From an uncultured Clostridia bacterium (GTDB lineage Bacteria; Bacillota; Clostridia; TANB77; CAG-508), in NCBI GenBank assembly GCA_934130975.1, contig CAKOYU010000010.1:3716-67715 (forward strand): a DNA stretch of 64,000 nucleotides, given 5' to 3'. This document shows positions 45,245 to 53,219 of the stretch, piece after piece. A program made the position numbers and the translations under genes. The notes under the pieces were generated by a model. It saw nothing but the letters and a program-made list of their open reading frames with translations. It did no database searches and had not been told where the DNA came from. Within the stretch, counting starts at the first letter, position 1. The number at the start of each line of letters is the position of its first letter.

Positions 45245-46358
45245 CTATTTATTAAACATTCCATTTTTTCTTTGACTACTTATATTTAGTAATATTCCTA
45301 AACATAAGAAACTTGTTATCATTGAGCTTCCGTCCATAGCTTACAAATAACAGTGGTACACCTGTAATTGGTAATAAGCCCATTGTCATACCTATATTTT
45401 CTAGAGTATGGAATAAAAATATTCCTGCTATTCCTGCTGCTACATATGATCCAGCATCATCTTTAATTCCTTTGGCTACTTGTATTGATTTTGTAATAAT
45501 GACTACATTCAATAAAATAACTGAACATGCTACGACAAACCCCATTTCTTCTCCTATTACAGAAAAGATAAAGTCTGTTGTTTTAGGATATAAATATCCT
45601 AATTGCGTTTGATTCCCATTTAATACTCCCATTCCTGTAACTTCTCCGGCACCTATTGCAAGTTTTGATTGTAAAATATTATATCCTGCCCCTTTGGGAT
45701 CTGATTCTGGATGTAAAAATGTATCTATTCTTGATTTAGCATGTTGTGGTAATATAAAATTATAAATTAATGGTACTGCTATTATTACTACTGCTATTGC
45801 TGATATTATATATTTTTTATCTATACCAGCAACAAATATCATCAATAAAAATGCCACTATATATGCTGTCGCTGTTCCATAGTCTGGCTCTATTATAATC
45901 AATAATACTGGTACTGCTATTGTTAGTAATATTATTGCTAGTTTAGGAATCCTATTTATTTCATCTCTACCATTTTTTTGAATTGTAGAAATTACATATG
46001 CTAAAAACAATATCACAAATACTTTTGCAATTTCTGCTGGCTGAAAAGATAATAAATCATTTCCTATTACAAACCAGCTTCTTGCTCCACTTATAGGCTT
46101 TGTAAATAATACTGCAATTACTGAAAATATTGCTATACCATATAATATAGGAGATAATTTTATTAGAACTTTATAGTCTATTAACATGACTACAACCATT
46201 ATTCCAATACTTATCCCCATCCACATAGCTTGTTTTTTAAATTCATCTAAACCAGAGTCATATGATGCTGAAAATAATGCTACCAGTCCAATTCCACATA
46301 ATATAATTGCACATAGTGGTATCCACCATTCTATTTTTCTAAAATTTCTAACATTCAT
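45245..46358 (-). pseudogene. FtsW/RodA/SpoVE family protein with a C-terminal frameshift
   Basis: SEDS glycosyltransferase with about ten membrane segments; KQAMWMGISIGI, SARSWF-like GARSWFVIG, FQPAEIAKV and PITGVPLLFVSYG are characteristic. As written the frame leaves the family after VSYG and ends at 45276 (360 residues). Removing the G at 45332 restores VSYGGSSMITSFLCLGILLNIS and a stop at 45245. The SYGGSS motif is near invariant, so the gene as written probably makes an altered protein or the base is an error. It sits downstream of minE, so it may serve elongation (RodA), division or sporulation; not resolved. Confidence 0.85.
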
Positions 46359-46382
46359 TTGATCACTCTTTTTTATAAGATT

Positions 46383-46895
46383 TTATTTTTCTTTTTTGGC
46401 TTTTGTATCTTTGGGTTGTTTCTTTTCTTCTTTTGTTGTCTCTACTTTTTTATTCGTTTCTTTTTCTTCTTTTGTTGTATTTTTTTCCTTCTCTTCTTGT
46501 TTTTTATTAGTTTGCTCTTTTTTTTCTTTTACTGTATTGTCTGTTTTTTTCTCTTCTTTCTTTTCTTCACTATCTTTTACTTGAGCAGTTTGTCTTACTT
46601 CATCTTTTATGTTTAATATAGGAATATTTGCATATAGTGCTGGAGCTCCATTACTTCCATCATCATTTTCTTTATTGGTTAATCTTACATCCATTGCACT
46701 TTCATCTATATCTATATATTTCTTTATTACTTCAATTATTTCTTGCTTCATCAAATCTAAAAAGTCTGCTGATACATTAGCTCTGTCTTGCATTAAAACT
46801 AAATGTAATCTCTCTTTTGCTGCATCTTTAGATTTTAATGTTTGTTCTTCTTTTTTAGTCATTTTCTTAAAAAAATTCATTATGCTTTCAAACAT
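46383..46895 (-). CDS. minE: Cell division topological specificity factor MinE with a charged tail
   Basis: 170 residues, about twice the usual 80-90. Residues 1-90 are MinE: an N-terminal amphipathic helix (MFESIMNFFKKM), AKERLHLVLMQDRANVSADFLDLMKQEIIEVIKKYIDID (anti-MinCD helix region) and the dimerization part (AMDVRLTNKEN). Residues 100-170 are almost entirely Lys, Glu, Thr and Gln, forming a charged, disordered tail. MinE drives MinD off the membrane and sets the pole-to-pole pattern. It lies 24 bp after minD. No minC is seen beside it. Confidence 0.85.
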   Translation of the reverse strand: MFESIMNFFKKMTKKEEQTLKSKDAAKERLHLVLMQDRANVSADFLDLMKQEIIEVIKKYIDIDESAMDVRLTNKENDDGSNGAPALYANIPILNIKDEVRQTAQVKDSEEKKEEKKTDNTVKEKKEQTNKKQEEKEKNTTKEEKETNKKVETTKEEKKQPKDTKAKKEK

Positions 46896-46919
46896 TATTT
46901 ATTACCCTCCAACTTTTGT

Positions 46920-47711
46920 TTATTTTTTGAATAGTCTTTTTAACTTTGCAAAAAATCCCTTTTCTCTTCCTGGAATTGTTACCTCTATATTTTCTCCTAG
47001 TACTCTTTTAGCAATTTCTAAATAAGCCTTTCCTGATGGTGCTTTTCTGTTTTGGATTACAGGCTCACCTTTATTTGTTTGTGTTATTATATATTCGTCA
47101 TCTGGAACAACACCTATTAAGTCTATAGATAATAAATCAACTATGTCATTTACATCCATCATTTCGCCTTTTCTTACCATATTAGGTCTTATTCTGTTTA
47201 TTACTAATTCTGGATTTTTTATTTCTGATGCCTCTAATAGTCCTATTATTCTGTCAGCATCTCTTATTGCAGATATTTCTGCTGTTGTTACAACTATGGC
47301 TCTGTCTGCTCCTGCTATTGCATTTTTAAATCCTTGTTCAATTCCTGCAGGACAGTCTACAAGTATATAGTCAAATTCTTCTTTTAATTTTGTTGTTAAT
47401 TCTTTCATTTGTTCTTCATTTACTGCACTTTTGTCTCTTGTTTGCGCAGCTGGTAATAAATATAATTCTTTAAACCTTTTATCTTTTATTAAAGCTTGTC
47501 TTAATTTACATTTTTCTTCAACAACATCAACTATATCATATACAATTCTATTTTCTAGTCCCATTACTACATCTAAATTTCTTAATCCAATATCTGTATC
47601 TATTAATGCAACTTTTTTTCCTTCTAATGCTAAACTTGATCCTAAATTTGCTGTTGTTGTTGTTTTTCCAACTCCACCTTTTCCTGATGTGATAACTATA
47701 ACTTCTCCCAT
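46920..47711 (-). CDS. minD: Septum site-determining protein MinD
   Basis: 263 residues. Deviant Walker A GKGGVGKTTTTANLG, the NLDVVMGLENRIVYDIVDV block and DCPAGIEQGFKNAI (Walker B region) mark MinD rather than other ParA proteins. The C-terminal FFAKLKRLFKK is the amphipathic membrane-targeting helix. It places the division site with MinE. First gene of the set minD-minE-ftsW/rodA-dusB. Confidence 0.96.
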   Translation of the reverse strand: MGEVIVITSGKGGVGKTTTTANLGSSLALEGKKVALIDTDIGLRNLDVVMGLENRIVYDIVDVVEEKCKLRQALIKDKRFKELYLLPAAQTRDKSAVNEEQMKELTTKLKEEFDYILVDCPAGIEQGFKNAIAGADRAIVVTTAEISAIRDADRIIGLLEASEIKNPELVINRIRPNMVRKGEMMDVNDIVDLLSIDLIGVVPDDEYIITQTNKGEPVIQNRKAPSGKAYLEIAKRVLGENIEVTIPGREKGFFAKLKRLFKK

Positions 47712-47830
47712 ATTCTTCCTCCTTAGGATATCTCTTACGAATTTTTAATCCTAGTTTTTACAACTAATATCATACAATGAAACGGCTAAAAAGTCAATCT
47801 CTTTCCACAAATTTCACACATTTTTTACAT

Positions 47831-47865
47831 AAAAAATCACCATACCCGTAAGGTTACAGTGATTT
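47831..47865 (-). terminator. Terminator upstream of minD
   Basis: AAAATCAC ... ACC and GG ... GTGATTTT pair around TTAC, followed on the minus strand by TTTTTTA. It separates the cwlD region from minD. Confidence 0.65.
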
Positions 47866-47924
47866 TGTAATATTATGTTATAGAATGATATTTTATTTAA
47901 AATTATTATAGTTAAAGATTTAAA

Positions 47925-48110
47925 ATATAATTATAGGCTTTTCATTACATTCCTCGGCTTAATACGAAATTTAATAAATTCTAATTTGTTTTATGGGTCC
48001 TTTCCACTATCGTGAACTCTTACCATAAAACTACATAAGAATTTCTAAAATTTTTCCTTGCACATTCGGAATTTCATTCAAATCCTATAATTATATTTTA
48101 AGTCTTTATT
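47925..48110. repeat. Hairpin repeat family 2, copy B
   Basis: Inverted relative to 44086-44245 and sharing the same central hairpin (CCATAAAAC / GTTTTATGG around TTCACGATAGTGGAA). Its ends, TTAAAATATAATTATAGG and a near complement, are longer inverted repeats than in copy A. It follows the cwlD stop. Confidence 0.8.
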
Positions 48111-48118
48111 ATAAAAAG

Positions 48119-48828
48119 TTATTGATAAAAATAATCTACTATGCCATTATATATGCCCCAAGCCAGTCTATTTTGATATTCATCTTCCAATAATTTTTGT
48201 TCCTCTTCTGGATTTGACAAAAATCCACATTCTACAATTGTAATTGGAATTTCCACATGCTTGATTATATATATATTCTCTATGCTCTTAGCTACTCTAT
48301 TGTTTTCTTTTTGAATAGCATTATTCAAATTATTTTGTATTGCAACAGCAAGCTTTTGCCCTTCTTGACTTTCTGCATTGTAAAACGTTTGCCATCCATC
48401 ATATTGTTGCTGTGGTATTTTATTTAGATGAATTGACACAAATATATCTGCTGAACTTTCATTTCCTATTTTTACTCTGTTATGAATATCTGATATCTTT
48501 TTTTCTTTTAATGTTTTTGCATCCAAGTCATATATTGCATTTTCATCAGATCTCGTAAGTACTACGGAGGAACCACTTTGCTCTAATAAGTTTTGTAATT
48601 TAAGTGCTATCTTCAAATTTGTTTCCGCTTCTGTTGTACCTCTACTACTTTGTGCTCCGTTCATCTGGTTTACCGGTGTCCTGCATCTATTACTATTGTT
48701 TTGCCTGATACCGGCAATGATACTGTTGGTACACTTTCTTTGTTGTCTTTTAATATTGCAACACCAAATACTAATACAAACACAATTAATATTGTCAATC
48801 TTATTTTCTTTTTGTTTAAAACTATCAT
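48119..48828 (-). pseudogene. N-acetylmuramoyl-L-alanine amidase CwlD-like, with two +1 frameshifts
   Basis: The true start is the ATG at 48828 (GGGAG upstream): MIVLNKKKIRLTILIVFV is the membrane anchor, followed by TIVIDAGH with the first zinc His. An extra base at 48675-48676 and another at 48659 shift the frame and create a stop directly after AGHR. Removing both gives DAGHGKPDEGAQSSRGTTEAE, joining the intact remainder (LTRSDEN, DIFVSIHLNK with the second His, ITIVECGFLSN with the catalytic Glu). CwlD acts on spore cortex to make muramic lactam. Restored length is about 235 residues. As written no active enzyme can be made; sequencing error is possible. Confidence 0.85.
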
Positions 48829-49059
48829 AAAAAAACTCCCTATACAATCTTTTTATAATTGTATGAGAATTTTTTATTTTTATGATTATCTTGGGTAAGT
48901 TGTTTTTAAATCAACCCAAATATGTAAAATTTTACTTGTTACTTTTTATATTTTATCATTTTATTTATATATTTTTCTAGTTCTTTGATTTAAAATTTTC
49001 TCTTTTTCAGTAAGATCAAAATAAGTTAATTAAGTTTTACATAATCTTTTTACAAAACG

Positions 49060-49088
49060 TTGACATTTTTACCAAAGTGTTGTATAAT
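49060..49088 (+). promoter_or_regulatory. Perfect consensus sigma-A promoter
   Basis: TTGACA (49060-49065), a 17-bp spacer and TATAAT (49083-49088), exact consensus at both boxes. It drives the unknown gene at 49140. The rest of 48829-49059 holds nothing else recognisable. Confidence 0.8.
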
Positions 49089-49139
49089 AATAAGTGGAAT
49101 AGGTAAATCATACTTTCATACAAAAAAGGAGAACAAATT

Positions 49140-49862
49140 ATGTTAACAATGAATCACACAGCAACTAAAGTACTTGCAATGCTTGAAAATGGAGAGGACC
49201 TCAGCAAGATTGACACAATCGTGTCTCAGCTGTTACTTCCGGATGCCATCCGTATGTACGGACCACGGCAGGTGTTCCACTTTACAGAACATCCTGTCAC
49301 AGGCAAATGTTCTAGTGTAGTTATTAAAACTACACCGAATCAGCTGAAGGGAATCAAAAACCATTTGGAAACAAACCTCCAGCCAGACATCCCGAAGGCT
49401 GCTGTAGATGAGATGTCTCATCCAGAAGTCTTTGCTGAACTTAATCCAGCATGGGTAGGTTCAGGATACGAGACACACTTGTATCAGGACATGGCATGGG
49501 ATACCTGGATTAGAACACTCATCGACGTATCAGATCGCTTCAATGACAGATTTGTGTACAATCGAACAGGAAGAGTTGTTGACGGAGCAACACTCCGCAA
49601 AGACCTGTTTCCAATGGATGATTTATTCTTTATTGCAGTAGCAAAAAGAATTCAGACTGAATACGGCATCACCATTGATGCAGACTGGTTCGAGAAACAT
49701 GTTCATCAGAATCTCCTGCGAGACTATGATGAAGAATTGGCTGAGAACACATGGAAATATATTAATGTTCCAGAGCTCGACAAGCAGATCGTCCTTCCAG
49801 AGTTCGTAACACAGGAAGAAATTGAAGCTGAAATCGACAAGATCGTTGAAGCCAGCAAGTAA
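49140..49862 (+). CDS. Unknown 240-residue protein with foreign base composition
   Basis: Soluble, with His- and Trp-containing stretches (YGPRQVFHFTEH, ETHLYQDMAWDTWIRTLIDVSDRF) and an acidic C-terminal helix (TQEEIEAEIDKIVEASK). It matches no family I know. GC is roughly 45% against below 30% around it, and codons such as CTC, ATC and CTG are frequent, unlike any neighbour, which suggests recent transfer. It has a perfect promoter, an AAAGGAG site and its own terminator, so it is likely well expressed. The 21253 gene shows a similar composition. Confidence 0.65.
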   Translation: MLTMNHTATKVLAMLENGEDLSKIDTIVSQLLLPDAIRMYGPRQVFHFTEHPVTGKCSSVVIKTTPNQLKGIKNHLETNLQPDIPKAAVDEMSHPEVFAELNPAWVGSGYETHLYQDMAWDTWIRTLIDVSDRFNDRFVYNRTGRVVDGATLRKDLFPMDDLFFIAVAKRIQTEYGITIDADWFEKHVHQNLLRDYDEELAENTWKYINVPELDKQIVLPEFVTQEEIEAEIDKIVEASK

Positions 49863-49887
49863 GTAACTTGTGAACCAAATCCTTTTA

Positions 49888-49917
49888 CAGGCAGAGATTA
49901 ATTTCTCTGCCTGTTTT
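49888..49917 (+). terminator. Terminator of the 240-residue unknown gene
   Basis: CAGGCAGAGA pairs perfectly with TCTCTGCCTG, followed by TTTTATTATT. Confidence 0.88.
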
Positions 49918-49921
49918 ATTA

Positions 49922-51229
49922 TTATTTTTCAGTTTCCTCGGGTTCATTTTTACAAACCTTAACCTTTAAAATTCTCTTATCTTCATACTCTTCAATTTTA
50001 AAAGTAAGTTCCTTTGTTTCTATTACAGGAAGTTCCTCCTCAGTAGGAATCCTTCCTAATTCCTCTTGTAAATATCCTGATAAAGTATCGTAATCCCCTT
50101 CTGGGATATTTGAACTTAACAATTTGTTTACATCATAAATTGGCATTTTTCCAGACACAATATATGTCTTATCATCTATTTTTTCATATTCCTCTTCAAT
50201 ATCATCATATTCATCATAAATGTCGCCAACAATTTCTTCTAATATATCTTCCATTGTTATAAGTCCTGATGTTCCACCATATTCATCTATTACAATTGCC
50301 ATTTGTTTTTTGCTTTTTTGCAATTCTTTAAATATTTCATTTATTAATTTATTTTGAGATACAAAATAAGCTTCTTTCATTATATTTTTAATTTTAAATG
50401 TTTTTTTAGTAATATTTTTAATTATATCTTTTACATACAAAATTCCTTTTATTTCGTCTATTGTTTCATCATAAACTGGAATTCTACTATGTTTGCAATC
50501 ATCTTTTATTATTTCTTCTAATAATTCTGCAGGACTTGTATTTATATCCACTGCAAATATGTCTGTTCTATGCGTCATTATCTCTGATGCTGTAATATCA
50601 TTAAATTCAAATACATTATTTATATATTCTTTTTCGTCTTCTTGAATTGTTCCATCTTCTTTACCTTGGTCAACCATCATTTTAATTTCTTCTTCTGTTA
50701 CTATCTCTTCTTCATTTTCGCCTACTCCAAATATTTTTGATATTGCATTAGTTGTTACTGATAATAATTTTACAAATGGTGCTGTTATAACTGATATTGT
50801 TTTAATTACTCCAATGGTTGCAAATGCTATTTTCTCATAATGTTTCATTGCCAATCTTTTTGGAACTAATTCTCCAAATATGATTGTAAAAAATGATAAA
50901 ATTATAGTTATTATTATTATTGATATATTTTGCCAAGCCACTATGCCTATTGGCATTAAATCATTTAATATTGGTGCTAATCTAGAGGCAAATGCATCTG
51001 ATGCGAATGCACTTGATAAAAAGCCAGCTAATGTTATTCCTATTTGTATTGTTGATAAAAACTTACTTGGTGTCTCTAACATCTTTTGTATTTGTTGTGC
51101 TCTTTTGTTGCCTTCTTTAGCTTGTTTTTCTATTTTAGCATCATTTAATGCTATATATGCAATTTCACTTGCAGCAAAAAATGCATTTAATGCAATTAAT
51201 ATTATTAACACTATTATTTGTGTAATCAT
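49922..51229 (-). CDS. CNNM/CorC (HlyC) family membrane protein with CBS domains
   Basis: 435 residues. The N-terminal DUF21/CNNM domain has three or four membrane segments (IIVLIILIALNAFFAASEIAYIAL and others), followed by a CBS pair (about 205-325, with ITASEIMTHRTDIFAV and RIPVYDETIDEIKGILYVKDI) and a C-terminal CorC_HlyC domain (MAIVIDEYGGTSGLITMEDILEEIVGDI). Members are linked to magnesium or cobalt efflux. It lies 16 bp downstream of the diguanylate cyclase gene. Confidence 0.9.
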   Translation of the reverse strand: MITQIIVLIILIALNAFFAASEIAYIALNDAKIEKQAKEGNKRAQQIQKMLETPSKFLSTIQIGITLAGFLSSAFASDAFASRLAPILNDLMPIGIVAWQNISIIIITIILSFFTIIFGELVPKRLAMKHYEKIAFATIGVIKTISVITAPFVKLLSVTTNAISKIFGVGENEEEIVTEEEIKMMVDQGKEDGTIQEDEKEYINNVFEFNDITASEIMTHRTDIFAVDINTSPAELLEEIIKDDCKHSRIPVYDETIDEIKGILYVKDIIKNITKKTFKIKNIMKEAYFVSQNKLINEIFKELQKSKKQMAIVIDEYGGTSGLITMEDILEEIVGDIYDEYDDIEEEYEKIDDKTYIVSGKMPIYDVNKLLSSNIPEGDYDTLSGYLQEELGRIPTEEELPVIETKELTFKIEEYEDKRILKVKVCKNEPEETEK

Positions 51230-51245
51230 TTATTATTTTTTCCCC

Positions 51246-52175
51246 CTAATGAGTTTGTCTTCTATCTATTGCATAACTACTTCCCATAATTGATTTTGCA
51301 ACATGTTTTACTTGTGCTCCGACATCACCAATTTCTAGTATATTACTAAATCTTCCTTTTTCTACAATTACCACACCTATTGAAATTGATGTTAGTGCAA
51401 ATTGTTCTATTATTCCCTTTCTATTTGCAACTTCTATATATCCTTTTTCTAAATCTTCTTCTGTAAAAAACTTTGTTACATTTGTATCAAAATAAGCAAT
51501 AATAGATTGACATATTTTGTCAACTTCTTCTGTTGGCACTATTGCAACAAAGTCATCTCCACCAATGTGTCCTACAAATGCATCCTCTGGAAACATTTCA
51601 TGTACACATTTTACAATTGTTTGTGCAGTAAATTCTATTATTTGGTCTCCCTTTAAAAATCCATATACATCATTATATGCTTTAAAATTGTCTAAGTCTA
51701 AATACAATACAGAAAATCCAATATCTTTTGATATTCTCTTTTTTAATTCTGCATGTATTTGCACATTTCCTGGAAGCCCAGTTAATGGGCTTATTTTTCT
51801 ATTAATATTTAATAATCTATTTAAGTTTTTAACTGTGTAATATAAGTAATCTGCATCTACCGGTTTCTTTATATAGTATTCTACAGATTGACTTAATACA
51901 TTCAATTTATGTTGTCTATTTGTATTTGATGATACTACAATTATTGGAGTTATTTGATTATCTTCATCTGTCCTGATTTTTTTACATACTTCTATTACAT
52001 CTCTGTCTATTGCATCTTCATTTATTATTATTAAAAATGGTATATTTTTTAATGCAATATCTATTTGTTCTGTTCTTACACCTATAAATTTAAAAGATTT
52101 CTCTTTTTTAAATAATTCTTCAAATATAGGTAATGAAGATTCATCATCATCTATTATATATATTTCTTGTACCAT
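51246..52175 (-). CDS. Diguanylate cyclase with a degenerate receiver domain
   Basis: 309 residues. Residues 1-120 have the receiver fold (EIYIIDDDESS and YYIKKPVD), but the usual phosphoacceptor Asp is replaced by Asn (IIINEDAIDRD), so control by phosphorylation is unlikely. Residues 135-300 form a GGDEF domain: SPLTGLPGN, YLDLDNFKAYND and an active GGDDF site. It makes cyclic di-GMP. It is followed by the CNNM gene and preceded by the Ig-like gene 11 bp away, so the three are probably one operon. Confidence 0.85.
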   Translation of the reverse strand: MVQEIYIIDDDESSLPIFEELFKKEKSFKFIGVRTEQIDIALKNIPFLIIINEDAIDRDVIEVCKKIRTDEDNQITPIIVVSSNTNRQHKLNVLSQSVEYYIKKPVDADYLYYTVKNLNRLLNINRKISPLTGLPGNVQIHAELKKRISKDIGFSVLYLDLDNFKAYNDVYGFLKGDQIIEFTAQTIVKCVHEMFPEDAFVGHIGGDDFVAIVPTEEVDKICQSIIAYFDTNVTKFFTEEDLEKGYIEVANRKGIIEQFALTSISIGVVIVEKGRFSNILEIGDVGAQVKHVAKSIMGSSYAIDRRQTH

Positions 52176-52186
52176 AAATCTTTCTC

Positions 52187-53110
52187 CTATTTATTATCAA
52201 ATTTTACTCTTGATGTTTTTTGTAATCCATTTTTATTTGTAACAGTTACTATTAAAGTATTTGTTTCACCTTCTGTCATTACTAAATCATTATGATATTT
52301 TGTATCATTTACATTTATTGTCTCTTTTGTTCCACCATTATGTGTTAATTCTACTGTTCTAATTAATTCATCATCTTCTGCATCTATTACAAATGCTACC
52401 TTTCCCTCTACATAGTCTGGCTTTATTGTTAATGTTGGCTCAGTATCTCCAACTACTTTTTGCTCTTTTTTAGCTTCCATATTATTTTCGTCTACAACTG
52501 TTATTTTTAATAAATGTTCTCCTTTTGGTGCATTTATTATTCCTTCATATGATTTATTAGCAACTTCTATTTTTTGTTCTTCTCCGTCATCCCAATTATA
52601 TAATATATAACTTATTTCTACTTCACTTGTTGAAGTTAATTGTACTCCATTTGATACGGCTTCCAATTTTATTACTGGAATATTTCCTGCTTTATATTGC
52701 TTTTCATATGTTACTGATTCTCCATTTTCTTCTGTTATTGTAACTGTTAATTTATTTTCGCCACCTGGTAAGTCTATGGTTTCTGATATGTTTTTTTGAT
52801 TATTTTCTTCTATAACCTTTTGTTCTTCATCATTCCATTTATATGCTATTTTAGTTATTCCTCTTATATGTTTTACATTAATTTCAATAGTATTGTTATC
52901 ATCATTTCTATTTATTTCCACTTGTGGTTTTGTATTTGCCTCAACAACTTCATTTATTTTATCTTTTGCATATACACTACAACTTATCATGCATATTCCT
53001 AATATAATTATACATATTGAAAAAAATGATACAATTGCCTTTACTGGTAATACTTTTTTTTCTTTTTTTATCTTTATTTTTTCTTCTCCTGTAATTAATA
53101 TCTGATTCAC
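52187..53110 (-). CDS. Membrane-anchored protein with Ig-like repeats, function unknown
   Basis: 307 residues from a GTG start (GAGGTG upstream). A short cytoplasmic stretch, then one membrane segment (about 26-46, AIVSFFSICIIILGICMISCS), then three extracellular beta-rich repeats of about 85 residues with Y.WNDEEQK/YNWDDGEEQK, E.ITVT..NG and GGENKLTVTIT-like strands. These look like Ig-like or bacterial surface domains. It lies between the giant surface protein and the cyclic di-GMP gene. Confidence 0.6.
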   Translation of the reverse strand: MNQILITGEEKIKIKKEKKVLPVKAIVSFFSICIIILGICMISCSVYAKDKINEVVEANTKPQVEINRNDDNNTIEINVKHIRGITKIAYKWNDEEQKVIEENNQKNISETIDLPGGENKLTVTITEENGESVTYEKQYKAGNIPVIKLEAVSNGVQLTSTSEVEISYILYNWDDGEEQKIEVANKSYEGIINAPKGEHLLKITVVDENNMEAKKEQKVVGDTEPTLTIKPDYVEGKVAFVIDAEDDELIRTVELTHNGGTKETINVNDTKYHNDLVMTEGETNTLIVTVTNKNGLQKTSRVKFDNK

Positions 53111-53169
53111 AAAATCACCTCATAACTATTCTTGCTCGATTATATCATAAGCATTTTTAGTTGTAAATA

Positions 53170-53214
53170 TTTATTACAGAAAAACTGTCAGAAGGTGCAT
53201 CCCATCTGACAGTT
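53170..53214 (-). terminator. Terminator of the giant surface protein gene
   Basis: AAACTGTCAGATGG and CCTTCTGACAGTTTT pair around GATGCA, followed by TTT on the minus strand. Confidence 0.85.
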
Positions 53215-53219
53215 TTATA

